From positions 2,227,501 through 2,291,500 of the forward strand of contig NW_024468917.1 of NCBI RefSeq assembly GCF_011745365.1: 64,000 bases of DNA, written 5' to 3'. Both the position numbers and the translations under genes were made by a program. The notes beneath the pieces are model-generated. The model made no database searches, was not told the DNA's origin, and saw only the letters and a program-made list of their open reading frames with translations. Shown one piece after another: positions 1-10,893 of the stretch. Source of the DNA: Cryphonectria parasitica EP155. Lineage: Eukaryota; Ascomycota; Sordariomycetes; Diaporthales; Cryphonectriaceae. How positions within the stretch are numbered: the first letter of the stretch is position 1; each line of letters opens with the position of its first letter.

Positions 1-831
1 GCTGCAGATGTGTGGTGAGGCGTTGAAATGTGTCTCGTCGGCATAAAGACGCCGTGATCAAAGATCTTAGAGCTCTCTTTCATGTTCGGGCCAAGAACGA
101 CCTGTCTCAGGATGGCAAGGGGGTGATATCCGAGATCATGTTGCTCAAGGTGTGCGAGACAGTTGCAAAAACAAAGCTCACGCAAGACACTTTTCAGCCA
201 CGTGCTGACTGGTGCCCGATACCCTGTGTCTTGCCTGATGTGTCCGTTATATGTAGATGATGCACACTCTCGCCTAATTTCTTGTCTGAGGACAGATGCG
301 GTGTCACGAGCTCAGGATTCGTTCGTATCACGGCACGAGAGAAAGAGACTGAGGAGACATGATATATCTCCCTTCGGTTGGTGTGACAGAACTGTGATCA
401 TGGTGTGCATGTCGTGTGAGATTAACTTTGTACATTTTCATATCATGATCAGCCAGAAGGTGAGCAACACTCATGTAATTTCACATTGCGTTCACAGGTT
501 TCAGTCCCTATAGATGAATCGTCATGAGAACGATCAACGATCAGGCCGACATACCAAGCTGAGAAAGGCTGACCGATTGTCATCATCAAGATTCTAATTA
601 ACTAGTGTCCCCATATGAAGTACAATCTATCATTATCTTCAGCTTTCCCTCCACATTACGCCTCGATGCCTACTACGCCCCAGCAAAGCCAAATCTCTAA
701 TACATTCTAGCTCATTTCCAAGACTGTTCAACGACTTATCCACCACCAAATTAATTACCCAGTCTCCTTCCCTCCAGCACATCTCACCCGAACTTCTCTT
801 TCGAACATCTCCATTAGGGCACCTGCTTTCA
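1..831. other. intergenic, no supported gene
   Basis: Short open frames occur on both strands, but none shows a recognisable motif, signal peptide or convincing splice structure. The last ~100 bases before 832 are probably the 3' region of the wall-protein gene. I see nothing else here. Confidence 0.5.
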
Positions 832-1622
832 TTACAGCATGGCAGCGGCTATGAACCCGATCAGACCCAGGCCAGCACCGGCGTGGTTCGCAACAGCACC
901 AGCCGTAGCATAGGCTGGCGTTGTACCGGCAGCACCGGCAGCGGATGTGGCACCCTCGGCACCGGCAGCAGAGGTGGCGCCAACAGCAGCGGCCGCAGAG
1001 GTGACGGCAGTGGTGGCTGCTCCCGTGACGACCGACTGGATGCTGCCCTCGGCGGCCTTGGTCACCGTGGTCTGGGCGGATGTGGTCGCGCCTGCCTGGG
1101 AAGACGTGGTGATTGTGCAGGGGCAATTGGTGATGGTCAGGGTTTCCTGTTGGATACATGTCAGGTTGTGTGTCCAATATCTGACGAGAGATTCCCTCTG
1201 GCGCGATCGGGATTTCAAGACTTACATCATAGCCAGTGGCAGTGTAGAGGACACCCTCCCAAGTAATAACGGTGGGGCTGGGACAAACAGTGATGAATTC
1301 GGCGACAATCTCGGTGTACCAGATCCAGGCTGTGAAATATGTGTTAATTACGATGCTCTTTCTGTGTGTGTGAGAGACGGATATATGGGTGGGAGAAGAC
1401 AAATGTCTTTCCCAAAGGGGTACGGAAACACCAGTGGTATATAGACTTACTGCTGTTGGTAACGGGAGTCACAGTGCTGCTCCAGCTGGAAGTAGAAGAC
1501 TTGCTGTGCGAATGTGTAGTGCTTGTAGTAGATGTAGAGGTAGAGTTGAGAAGTTGTCGGCGGGCAGGGTTCTCCGCCGAAGCCAGGCCGGCCAAGGCGG
1601 CGATAGCAAGTGTAAACTTCAT
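832..1622 (-). CDS. Ser/Thr/Ala-rich GPI-anchored cell-wall protein, CCG-6-like
   Basis: Predicted 196-aa secreted protein in three exons: complement of 1451-1622, 1226-1329 and 832-1146. Both introns have GTAAGT donors and CAG acceptors, and the frame joins cleanly. Residues 1-16 (MKFTLAIAALAGLASA) form a signal peptide. A Ser/Thr-rich stretch follows, then a module containing ITVCPSPTVITW and, across intron 2, TLTITNCPCTITT. An Ala/Gly/Thr-rich stalk leads to a short hydrophobic tail ending IGFIAAAML, as expected for a GPI signal. The T(I/V)xxCPSPT and TITxCPCT motifs are typical of small fungal wall proteins such as Neurospora clock-controlled protein 6; that assignment is from memory of the family. 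It probably ends up attached to the plasma membrane or glucan wall. The neighbouring GH27 gene is divergent and need not be related. Exon structure is well supported; biological role is inferred. Confidence 0.8.
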
Positions 1623-3971
1623 TCTGTTTAATTGGGTGGTGGGGTAGAAAGATATCTTTTCTTTTATATTCTTTGTTTGCTTTGGTTTTTTTTCTTTGCT
1701 TTTTCCTGAACGAGTGAATTGAACTTTCTCAAGATACAACGAGAGTATTTTTGGAAGACGAGATGGCTAGAACAAACATGATCATTCCAAAGATGTCTTG
1801 GAGGACTGTCAGTCCTTTATAGGCGAACACTAACTGGGCATTCCGTTACTCCGTTTGCAGGAACCTCGTCTAGGAGGCGAAGTCAAGGTGTAGGCAACAA
1901 GAGTGTTGTGACGGTGAAAACGTAGCTTGTGGCCGGATGTAGATGCAGCGAGGGCGGATCTATCTCGCACGAAGACGGGTACTATAAAATTTCGTCAACA
2001 GGCTTCAGTCAGTTGCCTAATCCGGCATACCTATACCCCAAGGCTACTCAAGTAGGCATGAAGTCACTATTCGCCATGTTAATCACTAATATGCATTCCA
2101 GCACAACTAGTAGGCTCCGTGGCAAAGTTTTGGTGAGCCGAGATTCGAAATCCAACACTCGACAAGGTTTAATCTGACGGCTTAGAACCATGCAGGTTGA
2201 TATCCCACAGTAATCCTTTTCGGTTTCAAACATTAATAGTCGCATATATACATTGTCCAATATGAACCGAGCTGCTCTTATACCCATATTACAATTCTGC
2301 GTGAACTGAGCCCTCGAAAGTCTACCCAACAAGACTCACGTGCTTATATACAACCTCAAACCGATGGTGTTATACTCACCAGATAATGTCGAGTCGTTCT
2401 TCCAAAGTGATGTCGTGATGAGGTGATGTCTCATGAGGGTCTCCCGCTCTTAGACACCGGTTCCATCCCGCCACCCGCATTCCAGAGTCGACCACCTTTC
2501 GCAGCTGCTAGCGAGAAAATAACAATAACAAAGCGCTGAAATTTCTTCAGGCGGCAGCACATGTGCTGATCCAGGAACCCGTGCACGCCATGTCACTAAG
2601 AATAGATCATCGTCGTGTGGACTTGTTCCATCACTTAACCAAAAACAAACAAAAGAACGAGTCATCCAGTCCTAGTAGAAAGCGCCCCAAGATGGCTCAG
2701 GTCCAAGAAGAAAAATTCTTGAGGAATCTAAGGTTAAAATGGCACGTTTCATCGTCTCCAACCCGCTTCTGGAAACGTCTCGTTGGCTGCCAAGTGCCCA
2801 CGAGTGATGAAAGCGTCAACATCACAGCCTTGCGTCCCGCTGCTGCTCAGCCACAATCTGGGTGAACTCATCACTGCAGGGAATATCGTAGTTCGAATAC
2901 AGGGTAAAAATTCTTGTTAAAATTTTGAATGCTTGAACAATGCTCTGTTTTATCCCGGGGATCTTTTACACAAGGTTTTGACTATGGTACCGATGAGAGT
3001 TCCCGTTCACCCTACGATCCAATGCTTCGGGTTCCGGCCCCTTGACTGCTTCTTCTGTTAAGTGGCATCATCCTAGTTAATAAACGCTATCCTGGGCTCG
3101 TCGCTGCAAAGGAGGAATCCGGGCACGTGCCAAAGGTACATGACAGTAGACTTGGACCACCAGGCACCACGGTTTAATTAGTGTTTTTATGGATACATAG
3201 TCTTCGTTGAAACCATAAACACACTGATATTTGTTTGATGATATTATAGCTTTCGAGGAATCTTGGTCTCTACTGGGCATTTTCCAAACTTGAAAAAGTA
3301 ATTATCAGAAAGACTATGTAGGTCCCTTGAAACCAGATCTCCTCTCTCTCTCCAAGATTCCGTGGGCAGCTAAACATCCAATAATTTGACTGAGAAGAGT
3401 ATTTCTTTTATCCTTCGAGAAAGCTGGAGCCAGATTTAAGGCATATTATATCTTATTGTCTAGCTCTCAGAAGCCATCAGGCCGCTTTCTAGACTTCATA
3501 TGTTAAGACCCAGTCTCCTAACATGTCAGTCGGTAGCTCTGACTGGTTGTTAAATTCAAGTCACGTTTAGTTAGACCTTTAGCAAATATAGCATAATTAC
3601 AATATAAGGGCTTTGTCCGGCCAGGGAGGTATGGAAGAAAGATTTGTACATATAGATCGGGGCTTTGTCATCATATACATAAGTAACTTGCTAGAGGAAG
3701 AGGACAATGCATTGTGAGAGAAATAGACTCGGCACCTAAGTCAAGTACGCATCTCGGCCATTCTTTGCCTAAATGGGGAGTGAATACAAACACAAAAGGA
3801 CATTAGATCATCAAAGGGCAGCAACAGAGTTTTAATCCACCAGGCTGTGTCGGAGGCGAAATTTTACCACGACCTCGTCTTTAACCCACCATGCACGAAG
3901 GAAGTTTGTTACCAAGTATGATTGAAACTGATCACTCGGAATTCCCAGTCGGCTTCTGAGCGCACACAAAT
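1623..3971. other. intergenic, gene-poor divergent region
   Basis: This 2.3-kb stretch separates two divergently transcribed secreted-protein genes, so it should hold both promoters. Parts around 2000-2350 and 3150-3700 look AT-rich by eye and contain only short, stop-riddled frames. A degraded, RIP-mutated repeat is possible but I found no recognisable transposon domain. Confidence 0.45.
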
Positions 3972-5540
3972 ATGAGACTTATACGAACTACTTTGGCCGT
4001 TTTGGTAGCCATAACAGACGCCCTGGTCTGGGAAGATGGAACTGGAAAGCTACCTGCCATGGGGTGGAACTCATGGAACACTTATGAATGCAACATCAGC
4101 GCTACGCTTTTCCTCGATCAAGCTCAAGCCATGATTGACCATGGATTCCTGGTAGGAGGGAAATCTTGTGGACCCATTACTTTTCGGGTTTAACAGTGGC
4201 TGATCTGAACACTAGGATAGTGGCTACAATTACGTGAACCTCGACGATTGCTGGTCTCTCGTTACCGGCCGCGACAAGGTGACCAAACAGCTGGTTCCAG
4301 ATCTTGACAAGTTCCCAGATGGGATTTCAGGTCTGGCAGATCAAATTCATGATATGGGCTTCAAGATCGGAATCTACAGCAGCGCAGGAACGGAGACCTG
4401 CGCAGGATACCCTGCTAGCATCGGATACGAGAGCATCGACGCAGCATCTTGGGCGGCCTGGGGCATTGATTGTGAGTTTTTGCTTTGAGAATCGCCTTTT
4501 GCATGTGATTAAGGAGGAGAATCAACATTGCTGACTCGATGTTAATCCCAGACCTCAAGTACGATAACTGCAATGTACCGGCCGACTGGACAGACGAGTG
4601 TCCAGCCTGTGTCGCCAGCATGGCTTATCCCCAGCTCTACGGCAACGGGACGTGTCCTTCTGAAGACGATACATGTCCCTCCGGCTATAACTACACAGCG
4701 TCCAAAACGGCCGAGAGATACCGGGTCATGCGCGACGCCCTCACAGCCCAGAATCGCACGATCCAATACAGTATTTGTGTATGGGGCTATCAAGGGGTAG
4801 AAGAGTGGGGAAACCAGACAGGTAACTCTTGGAGAATCAGTACCGATATCGAAGGTCAGTCAGCTGTATTGTCTGTTTCTCTTCTTGGCCACTTGTCTAG
4901 GAGGTGGGATGCTATCTGAGAATCCATTCGAGAGAAAGCAAGCACAACTAACAACCAAAAAGCGAGATGGTCCTATATCACTTCTATCCTCAACATGAAC
5001 ACCTTCCAGATGGACCGAGTTGATTTCTGGGGCCACAACGACGCAGATATGCTTGAAGTCGGTAACCTTGGACTCACTTACGCAGAGGCTCGCTCACACT
5101 TTGCGTTCTGGGCTGCCATGAAGAGTCCTCTGATTATGAGCGCAGACCTCACGACCATGTCCAAGGAATACATCGACGTGCTGAAGAATGAGTACCTGAT
5201 CGCCTTCAATCAAGACGACGTGTATGGGGCGGCTGCAAAGCCATACAAATGGGGGTATCTGCCGGATTACACCTGGAACGAGACATACCCGGCCCAATAC
5301 TGGGCTGGCGAGAGCAAACAAGGCACACTCGTCCTCATGCTTAACACGCTAGATGTTACCAAGGATATGACGGTTGACTTCAGCGAGGTGCCGTATCTCG
5401 AGGCCAACGGAACCTATCATATTCTTGATGCTTGGTCGGGGGATTGTCTCGGTTCATTTACCAACAGCGCCACGGTCCCTGTTGCCTCACACGACACAGC
5501 TGTGTTGGTGTTTCAATACTGTGGCAAATTTTTATTATAA
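3972..5540 (+). CDS. secreted alpha-galactosidase, glycoside hydrolase family 27
   Basis: Predicted 438-aa enzyme that hydrolyses terminal alpha-1,6-linked galactose from galacto-oligosaccharides or galactomannan outside the cell. Four exons: 3972-4151, 4216-4471, 4552-4854 and 4963-5540, with donors GTAGGA, GTGAGT and GTCAGT; phases agree at every junction. A hydrophobic N-terminus (residues 1-18) is a signal peptide. GH27 landmarks are in order: PAMGWNSWN near residue 29, NLDDCW, the nucleophile motif YLKYDNC with Asp150, and [13 protein letters not shown] with Asp275 as the likely acid/base. A C-terminal beta domain ends at residue 438. Several Asn-X-Ser/Thr sites fit a secreted glycoprotein. 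Length is normal for the single-domain fungal forms and no CBM is attached. The gene converges on the ATPase gene downstream. No key residue is missing, so it should be active. Confidence 0.93.
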
Positions 5541-5966
5541 TGATGTGATGGTATTTCTACACCGCTTAGGGGTCATAGCTGATTGGGGATCTGATTTTTG
5601 TCTATGATCAGATGCTACATCATTTTAGCTGAGTCGAGCTTGTCCCAAATATTTGCACCGTAGCACGGCCCAAGACAGCCTGTTCCTATCCTGTACATAG
5701 CTCACCCCGGTGTAGGTATGACAGAAAGCATAGAAGTGTACGAAATAATCAGGGATGTGGTTTCAAAGCATGAGTCAATTCCGAATGCTGTCTGAGGCGT
5801 AGTAATGATATCAATCAAAGTCTTCATGCAGTGGTATGTACTTAGACATGAGGCACATGCATCAATAGGAGAGAACCCTCATCCCAAGCAGCCATACGCA
5901 TATGACAAGACCATCCGATAGAACACACCTCCACTGGCCCCATAGCCAATTCAACCCCAAGGCACA
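5541..5966. other. convergent 3' regions of the GH27 and ATPase genes
   Basis: Two genes end facing each other here. The sequence holds only their presumed 3' UTRs and polyadenylation regions; no further coding signal is visible. Confidence 0.5.
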
Positions 5967-7678
5967 TCAACCAGCCATCACACTACGGCCACCATCGGCA
6001 GTGACACGGGCACGGATCCGAACCTTGAGCATTCCGTTTCCAAGCTTCTTCGCTTTGCCATTGCGTTGGACATCGAGCACAGCATTCGGGGCAAAAAGCA
6101 GTGCTTCTCCGACACCAAGCTCGACAATTTGGCCGATGAGGTCCATCATAGCCTCCTTGTCGCCGCCGCTGCTGCCACACTTAGCCTCGTCTGTGGTCGT
6201 CAGTCTCAGCTTCCTGAGGCCCAGTGTCAGCCCGCTAGCGCCCACGCCCTCGCCATCCTCGTCCTCCCACTCCTCGTCGCTGTCAGTGCCACTGGCACCA
6301 CCGCAGCCCTTCTCCAGCATCTTGGTAGCCTTGCTCACACCAGCCAGGTGCTTCTCCAGCGCCCGCAGCCACTCGGGGCTCGTGAAGCGGTGCACCACCG
6401 TCACAGAGCACAGGTCCAACAGCTTAGGGCTGACGGTGGGCTCCTGGGTGGAGATGATGACCCGCGCGCCCAGGTGTCGCTGCAGCCGGATCGTCGAGAG
6501 CAGCTGTTCGGTCAAGACGCTGGCCTCTCCGCTGTCGTCCATGTATTTGTGGGCCTCGTCCAGGGCGATGACGCGGCCGACGGCATTGGGGTCCTGCTCG
6601 AGGAACAGCGAGAGACAGATGTTGAAGAGCTGACAGGCGCTCTCCGAGTCGACAGTGGGGCAGGACAGGTCGACGATGGTGAGCTGACCTGGGTTGGAGG
6701 CCCAGCTGACGCCGGCGGTGGGGACCATGGTTTGCTTGACCTTCGGTTGCGTCATCTGCTGCTGCTGCTGCTGCTGCTGCTGCTTCCGAGCCATAAATGA
6801 CTCGAGGGTGTCGAGGCGCTGCTCGAGGGGACCTCGCTGGCCGTCCGTCAGATCGGCCATGTCGATCATGGCACGGAAGCTATTGTAGCTAAAATTCCTG
6901 CCCGTGGCTTGCTGCTCGAGGCGCAGGTCCCTCAGGATACGCTTGACCACTTGTATGTACAGGGGCATCGTGTTGCCCGCCTTGACAGCCATCATTTCCA
7001 TCATACGCTTGGTGTTGAGGTCCTTCTCGTCGATGCGCAGCTCCTCGACGGTGACATTGGGGAAGCGGGCATAAGTAGCCTTGATGGTGGCGATGTTGGT
7101 AGGCGCGCAGAGCACGCGAACGTTGATCTCGGGCCGGTCGGACAGGAAGGCTGCCTCGCAGGGGCTGCCACCTTCGTCGCCGAAGAAGGTGTCATAGTGG
7201 AAGACAATGCCAGTGAGCGGGTGCGGCAGCTCGCTGGCTTCAGAGGGAAGAAGACAGTTCTCCAGGAGACAGGAAAGCGTGTGACTCTTGCCACTGCCTT
7301 GACTGCCACAGACGAAGATGCTGGAGGGAGCAGCACTGTTTGAGCCTTTTGTTTCAGTGATGGCTCTTTTCTCATGAAGTGTAAAGGCTGCTCAAGGAGA
7401 GCTGTTGTCATAACCTCTGAAAGATGGAGCAGGAGGGATCGATCATGTACTCACACGTTGTAATGAATGATCTCTTCATTGGACTCCGCATCGCCGATGC
7501 CAGCAAGGAGACCGAACTGAGAGAATGCAGCATCGTTGGCCTGAGCAAGCTTGGAGCTGTTGACGCGGGCAGCCTCGGTCAGGATGGGGGCACCCTTGAT
7601 CTCATTGATGTCGTCCTGCTCTCGGTCGCGTGGCTGGAGCAGGTTTGTCCATCGGTTGATACTCTTGCCATTGGCCAT
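5967..7678 (-). CDS. orphan P-loop ATPase, HerA/AAA-10-like, with polyglutamine tract
   Basis: Predicted protein of about 540 aa, in two exons: complement of 7455-7678 and 5967-7365. Start MANGKSINRW at 7678 has a good context. The donor (GTGAGT) is clear. The acceptor is less certain because the stronger upstream site (CTTTCAG near 7415) runs into an in-frame stop, so I used AAAAG just before 7365, which restores the frame. Walker A is GSQGSGKS (about residues 95-102). Walker B is VIALDEAH (about 340-347), followed by an Arg-rich stretch IRLQRHLGARVIISTQEPT resembling the sensor region of HerA/FtsK-type ATPases. A pure (CAG)9 tract at 6756-6782 encodes nine glutamines between the two motifs. 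The acidic DSDEEWEDEDGEG segment near the C-terminus is probably flexible. No signal peptide or membrane segment is seen. ATP binding is confident; the biological role is unknown. Confidence 0.72.
6756..6782 (-). repeat. (CAG)9 polyglutamine codon repeat
   Basis: Nine perfect CTG units on the + strand, read as nine CAG (Gln) codons within the ATPase gene. Perfect purity suggests length may vary between isolates. Confidence 0.95.
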
Positions 7679-8532
7679 GGTGCTTAGTGGGGGTGAAATC
7701 ACGACGATGTGTTGAGCGATTGGGGATGGACAACAGAAAAAGTGAAAGCTGGATAGAGAGACTGGCACAAGTATTAATGGTAGTCTGGGTAATGGAGTTA
7801 AGAAAGCAGTCAAGAATCTGTCTCGATGTACTGACCAAGAGGTTTCTTGAAAAAAAATGAAAAAGCAGATAGAAGTACGCCTTGGACTTTAGCAGGAAGT
7901 CTGCGTATTGGCTTTGAGGCTTCTTGAGCTGCAGGACTCAGCCAAGTGTGAATGAGGCGCGTTGTCTATGGGGGAAAGCAACAAAGCGCGGCAGACAGTA
8001 AACACGCAGACGCGTTTTCAGTGGTGCTTCCTTTTTGCCTGTCTTTGAAGCTGGCTCTCTGTGATGGAGTGGGCCGGGTATGGGTTCTTGAGTTACAGGT
8101 CATAAAGACAAACTGCCCAAATCAACTTGAAGGCAGAACAAATGTTCCAACCAAGGCAGCAAGCAGGTCTTGGGGAGCAGTACAAGAGAAGAAGAAGGTA
8201 CACGATAGCCTCAGTCCAAAATAATTTCATAAAAGATTGATCCACTTTATTCAGAAGAGGATATCCCAAGTGCATGTTGTAAGGAAGGGATAGGCCAGGC
8301 TGGCCATGCTCGAGAGGATGGGGGGGTTTATTGGTAGCTATATGTAGCCACTCCCTTGCTAAAGTGTTCAGGCAGTTCTCCCATCAAGCAGATTATACTA
8401 TGCATCAAACAGCTGAAGAATATTTCAACTTCCATTGGGATAGCTTCACATGAACAGTAGCATACAGTGGCCACCAGAAAGTGTCTGACTAAGTACTTCC
8501 TGAAAGAAATCTGCTTACCAATGGCTACCCGC
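7679..8532. other. ATPase promoter and MFS transporter 3' region
   Basis: Lies between the start of the ATPase gene and the end of the MFS gene, both on the minus strand. The open frames here are short and unconvincing. I see no further gene. Confidence 0.5.
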
Positions 8533-10255
8533 TTACTGTGCCAGTCCTTGTCTACCCACATCATCATTTTCCATGGACAGCTCTTGAATAGAAAGTGAGA
8601 CAGCAAACCCAACAACAAAAAACCCCGTAAAGACCAGCCAGACAACTTGAAAGGAGCGCGTGTAGACGGCAATTACCGCACTCATCGTTTCCCAAGACAC
8701 CACCCCAGACAGTTCCCGCAGGTGCGGGATGAAACCAACAGCCTGGCTTGCGTCTTTAAGAACCTCCAGAGAATCAGGCAGTGTCATGGCCGCGGTAACA
8801 GCGTTCATCCTCTGCTGAAAGACGGAGCTGAACACTGTCGACGCCATGGTCAACCCCAGCAGTGCTCCAAAGAGGCGAAAGATGACCAGCATCCCGGCCG
8901 CAATACCTACGTCGTCGACATGGCTGACACTAGCTTGTGTAGGGAAGGCCGTGACTGTCAGGACCGTACCGACGCCGACGCCCATGAACGCTTGGTAGAT
9001 ATAGGCCTCCGTGGTGGACGTGGTTTCGCGCACCAGATAGAGCAGGCCGATGAAGATTGTGCTTAAAATCCACCCGACCCAGAGAACCAACCGGTACTGG
9101 CGGATCTTGATGACGACGACCCCGGAGATGGCACTGAAAACGATCGTCACGCCACAGTATGGCAGTGTTGCTATGCCTGTTTCCAGTGGTGTGTGGAGAT
9201 AGACGGCTTCGTAGAAGAGAGGTAGGTACTGGGAGATGGTGTACATGAGCAAGCCGTGGATGGTGCCAGAAATTAGGGCCGCGTTGGCGGTTCTCGTGCT
9301 GAATATGCGATAGGGGAAGACTGGCGATGCAGGTCTGCCCTCGTACCAACCCAGGATGCCGAGGAGCAGCAGGCCTATGATCAACGGGAAAAGTGTCTGC
9401 CATGCAGACCAAGGGAAAAGGGCATTGGCCCAGGACAATGGCAAGGCCAGGCACGTGCCGCCAGTAGCGAACAGCAGCATGCCGATCCAGTCCAGGCGCT
9501 CGAGCTTCTGACGGAGGTCTGAATTGATGGCCTTGATGTTCAGGAAGACAAAGGTGAGCAAGAAGCAGATGGCGAGGAAGGGGAGGTTGAACCAGCCCAG
9601 CCAGCGCCAGGTGACATATTCACTAAACGTGCCGCCCAATATGAGACCGAGGACAGCTCCGGTGGCATTGAAGACGGCGTTGACCGCCATGTAGAGCGGG
9701 CGTTCCCTGAGGGTTGTCACGTCTGAGAGGATGATGACCTGCAGCACATCCAGGCCTCCGCCGCCGAGACCCATCAGGATCCGACCCAGGATGGCGATAC
9801 CCATACTTTTGGCTGAGGAGAAGACGATGGAACCGATGGTGAAGAAAAAAAGTCCGGCATATAATGGTATCTTGCGACCAAGCACGTCCGAGACACTCGA
9901 GTATACAGGCTGTGTGATGGCCACTGCGAGTGTAAAGGCAATACCGGCCCAGAAAGACTCAATCGTTGTGCCATCCAGCTCGTTTCCTATGACCTAAATA
10001 AAGGTTTTCGTGTGGGTTAGAATAGAAAAGGATAATACCATCGTCAGAGTCAAGGAGATTGGTTGACATAATTAGAGCAGAACATACCGGAATCGCTGTG
10101 GCTAAAGAGGTGGCATCGAGCGCCACAAGGAATCCAATGAGCCCGAGAAGCAGGATTGAAAAGTGGAATGATGGTGACTTTTTCCGGGCCTGTGCTGCGA
10201 CACTCCCTGGTTCTTGTTGTTGTTCTTGTTGCTCTTGTTTCTCTTGATCAAGCAT
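8533..10255 (-). CDS. MFS transporter, DHA2-like drug/metabolite exporter
   Basis: Predicted 542-aa integral membrane protein, two exons: complement of 10088-10255 and 8533-9993; donor GTATGT, acceptor TTTAG, phase 0. A Gln/Glu-rich cytosolic N-terminus (residues 1-25) precedes the first helix. The first helix and loop carry GFLVALDATSLATAIP, continuing across the intron as VIGNELDGTTIESFWAGI, a pattern typical of fungal multidrug/metabolite exporters. SVSDVLGRK corresponds to the conserved MFS loop 2-3 motif (D-x-x-G-R-K). The remainder is a series of hydrophobic segments; length and spacing suggest 12-14 helices. It would act at the plasma membrane or vacuole as a proton antiporter. It is in tandem with the acyltransferase gene 639 bp upstream, which suggests export of an acylated or toxic small molecule. 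Substrate cannot be read from sequence. Confidence 0.9.
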
Positions 10256-10893
10256 CAGGTCGTGTCTGGTTTCGATCTTGTTTCTCTCGGTGATTTCTTC
10301 AAGCTCAATGGAGGCCGGCCGTATTCATCTTTACTGAAGTGTCTTGTCTGGAATTTGTGTAGATGTATTTGATATTTTCAAGACAGTCGTCCGCAGGTAC
10401 ACCCTCCTTCAGTTCACATGTATTCAGCATGTGAGCATGAAAATTACTCCTTTGAGATACTCGTTTACCCAAATACGTCAGTAGGACCCGGCACAAGCTG
10501 TGGGAAGCCAATGATGACAAATGCGTATAAGAGAATCAACAGTCCTGGCGATTGGCCAGGACATGGGAATACTTATCAGTGTACATTCAACCCCCTGTTT
10601 CCTTCTCCTGTCAACTAACACATTACAGCTGCGGAATTGGATTCGTCCATTCTCTCCTCGCTGACGACCGGAGGACTTGCACCGGATAACGAGGATGGCG
10701 CCTCACTCTTGCAGGCTGACGAAATAGGTATTCCCCGTTCTGTTACGGAGCCGAGCAATGCAAAGTAGCGGGATATCGTGATCACAGGTTGGATGGCAGT
10801 CAAGGCTACAAGAGGCCTTCAAAACTTATCCATCCATCATGAGACTATTAGTTGTAACAAGATTCATTACTGTAAGTAACGTGAGCAAGTAAA
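10256..10893. other. MFS transporter promoter / acyltransferase 3' region
   Basis: 638 bp between two tandem minus-strand genes. Contains no supported ORF. It should include the promoter of the MFS gene. Confidence 0.5.

Noticed and set aside
2133..2160. Sequence resembling a tRNA B box (ATTCGAAATCC)
   Set aside because: No matching acceptor stem, A box or cloverleaf could be drawn around it.
6066..6800. 244-codon open frame on the + strand with Leu run
   Set aside because: Complement of the ATPase exon; the Leu run is the reverse of the CAG repeat.
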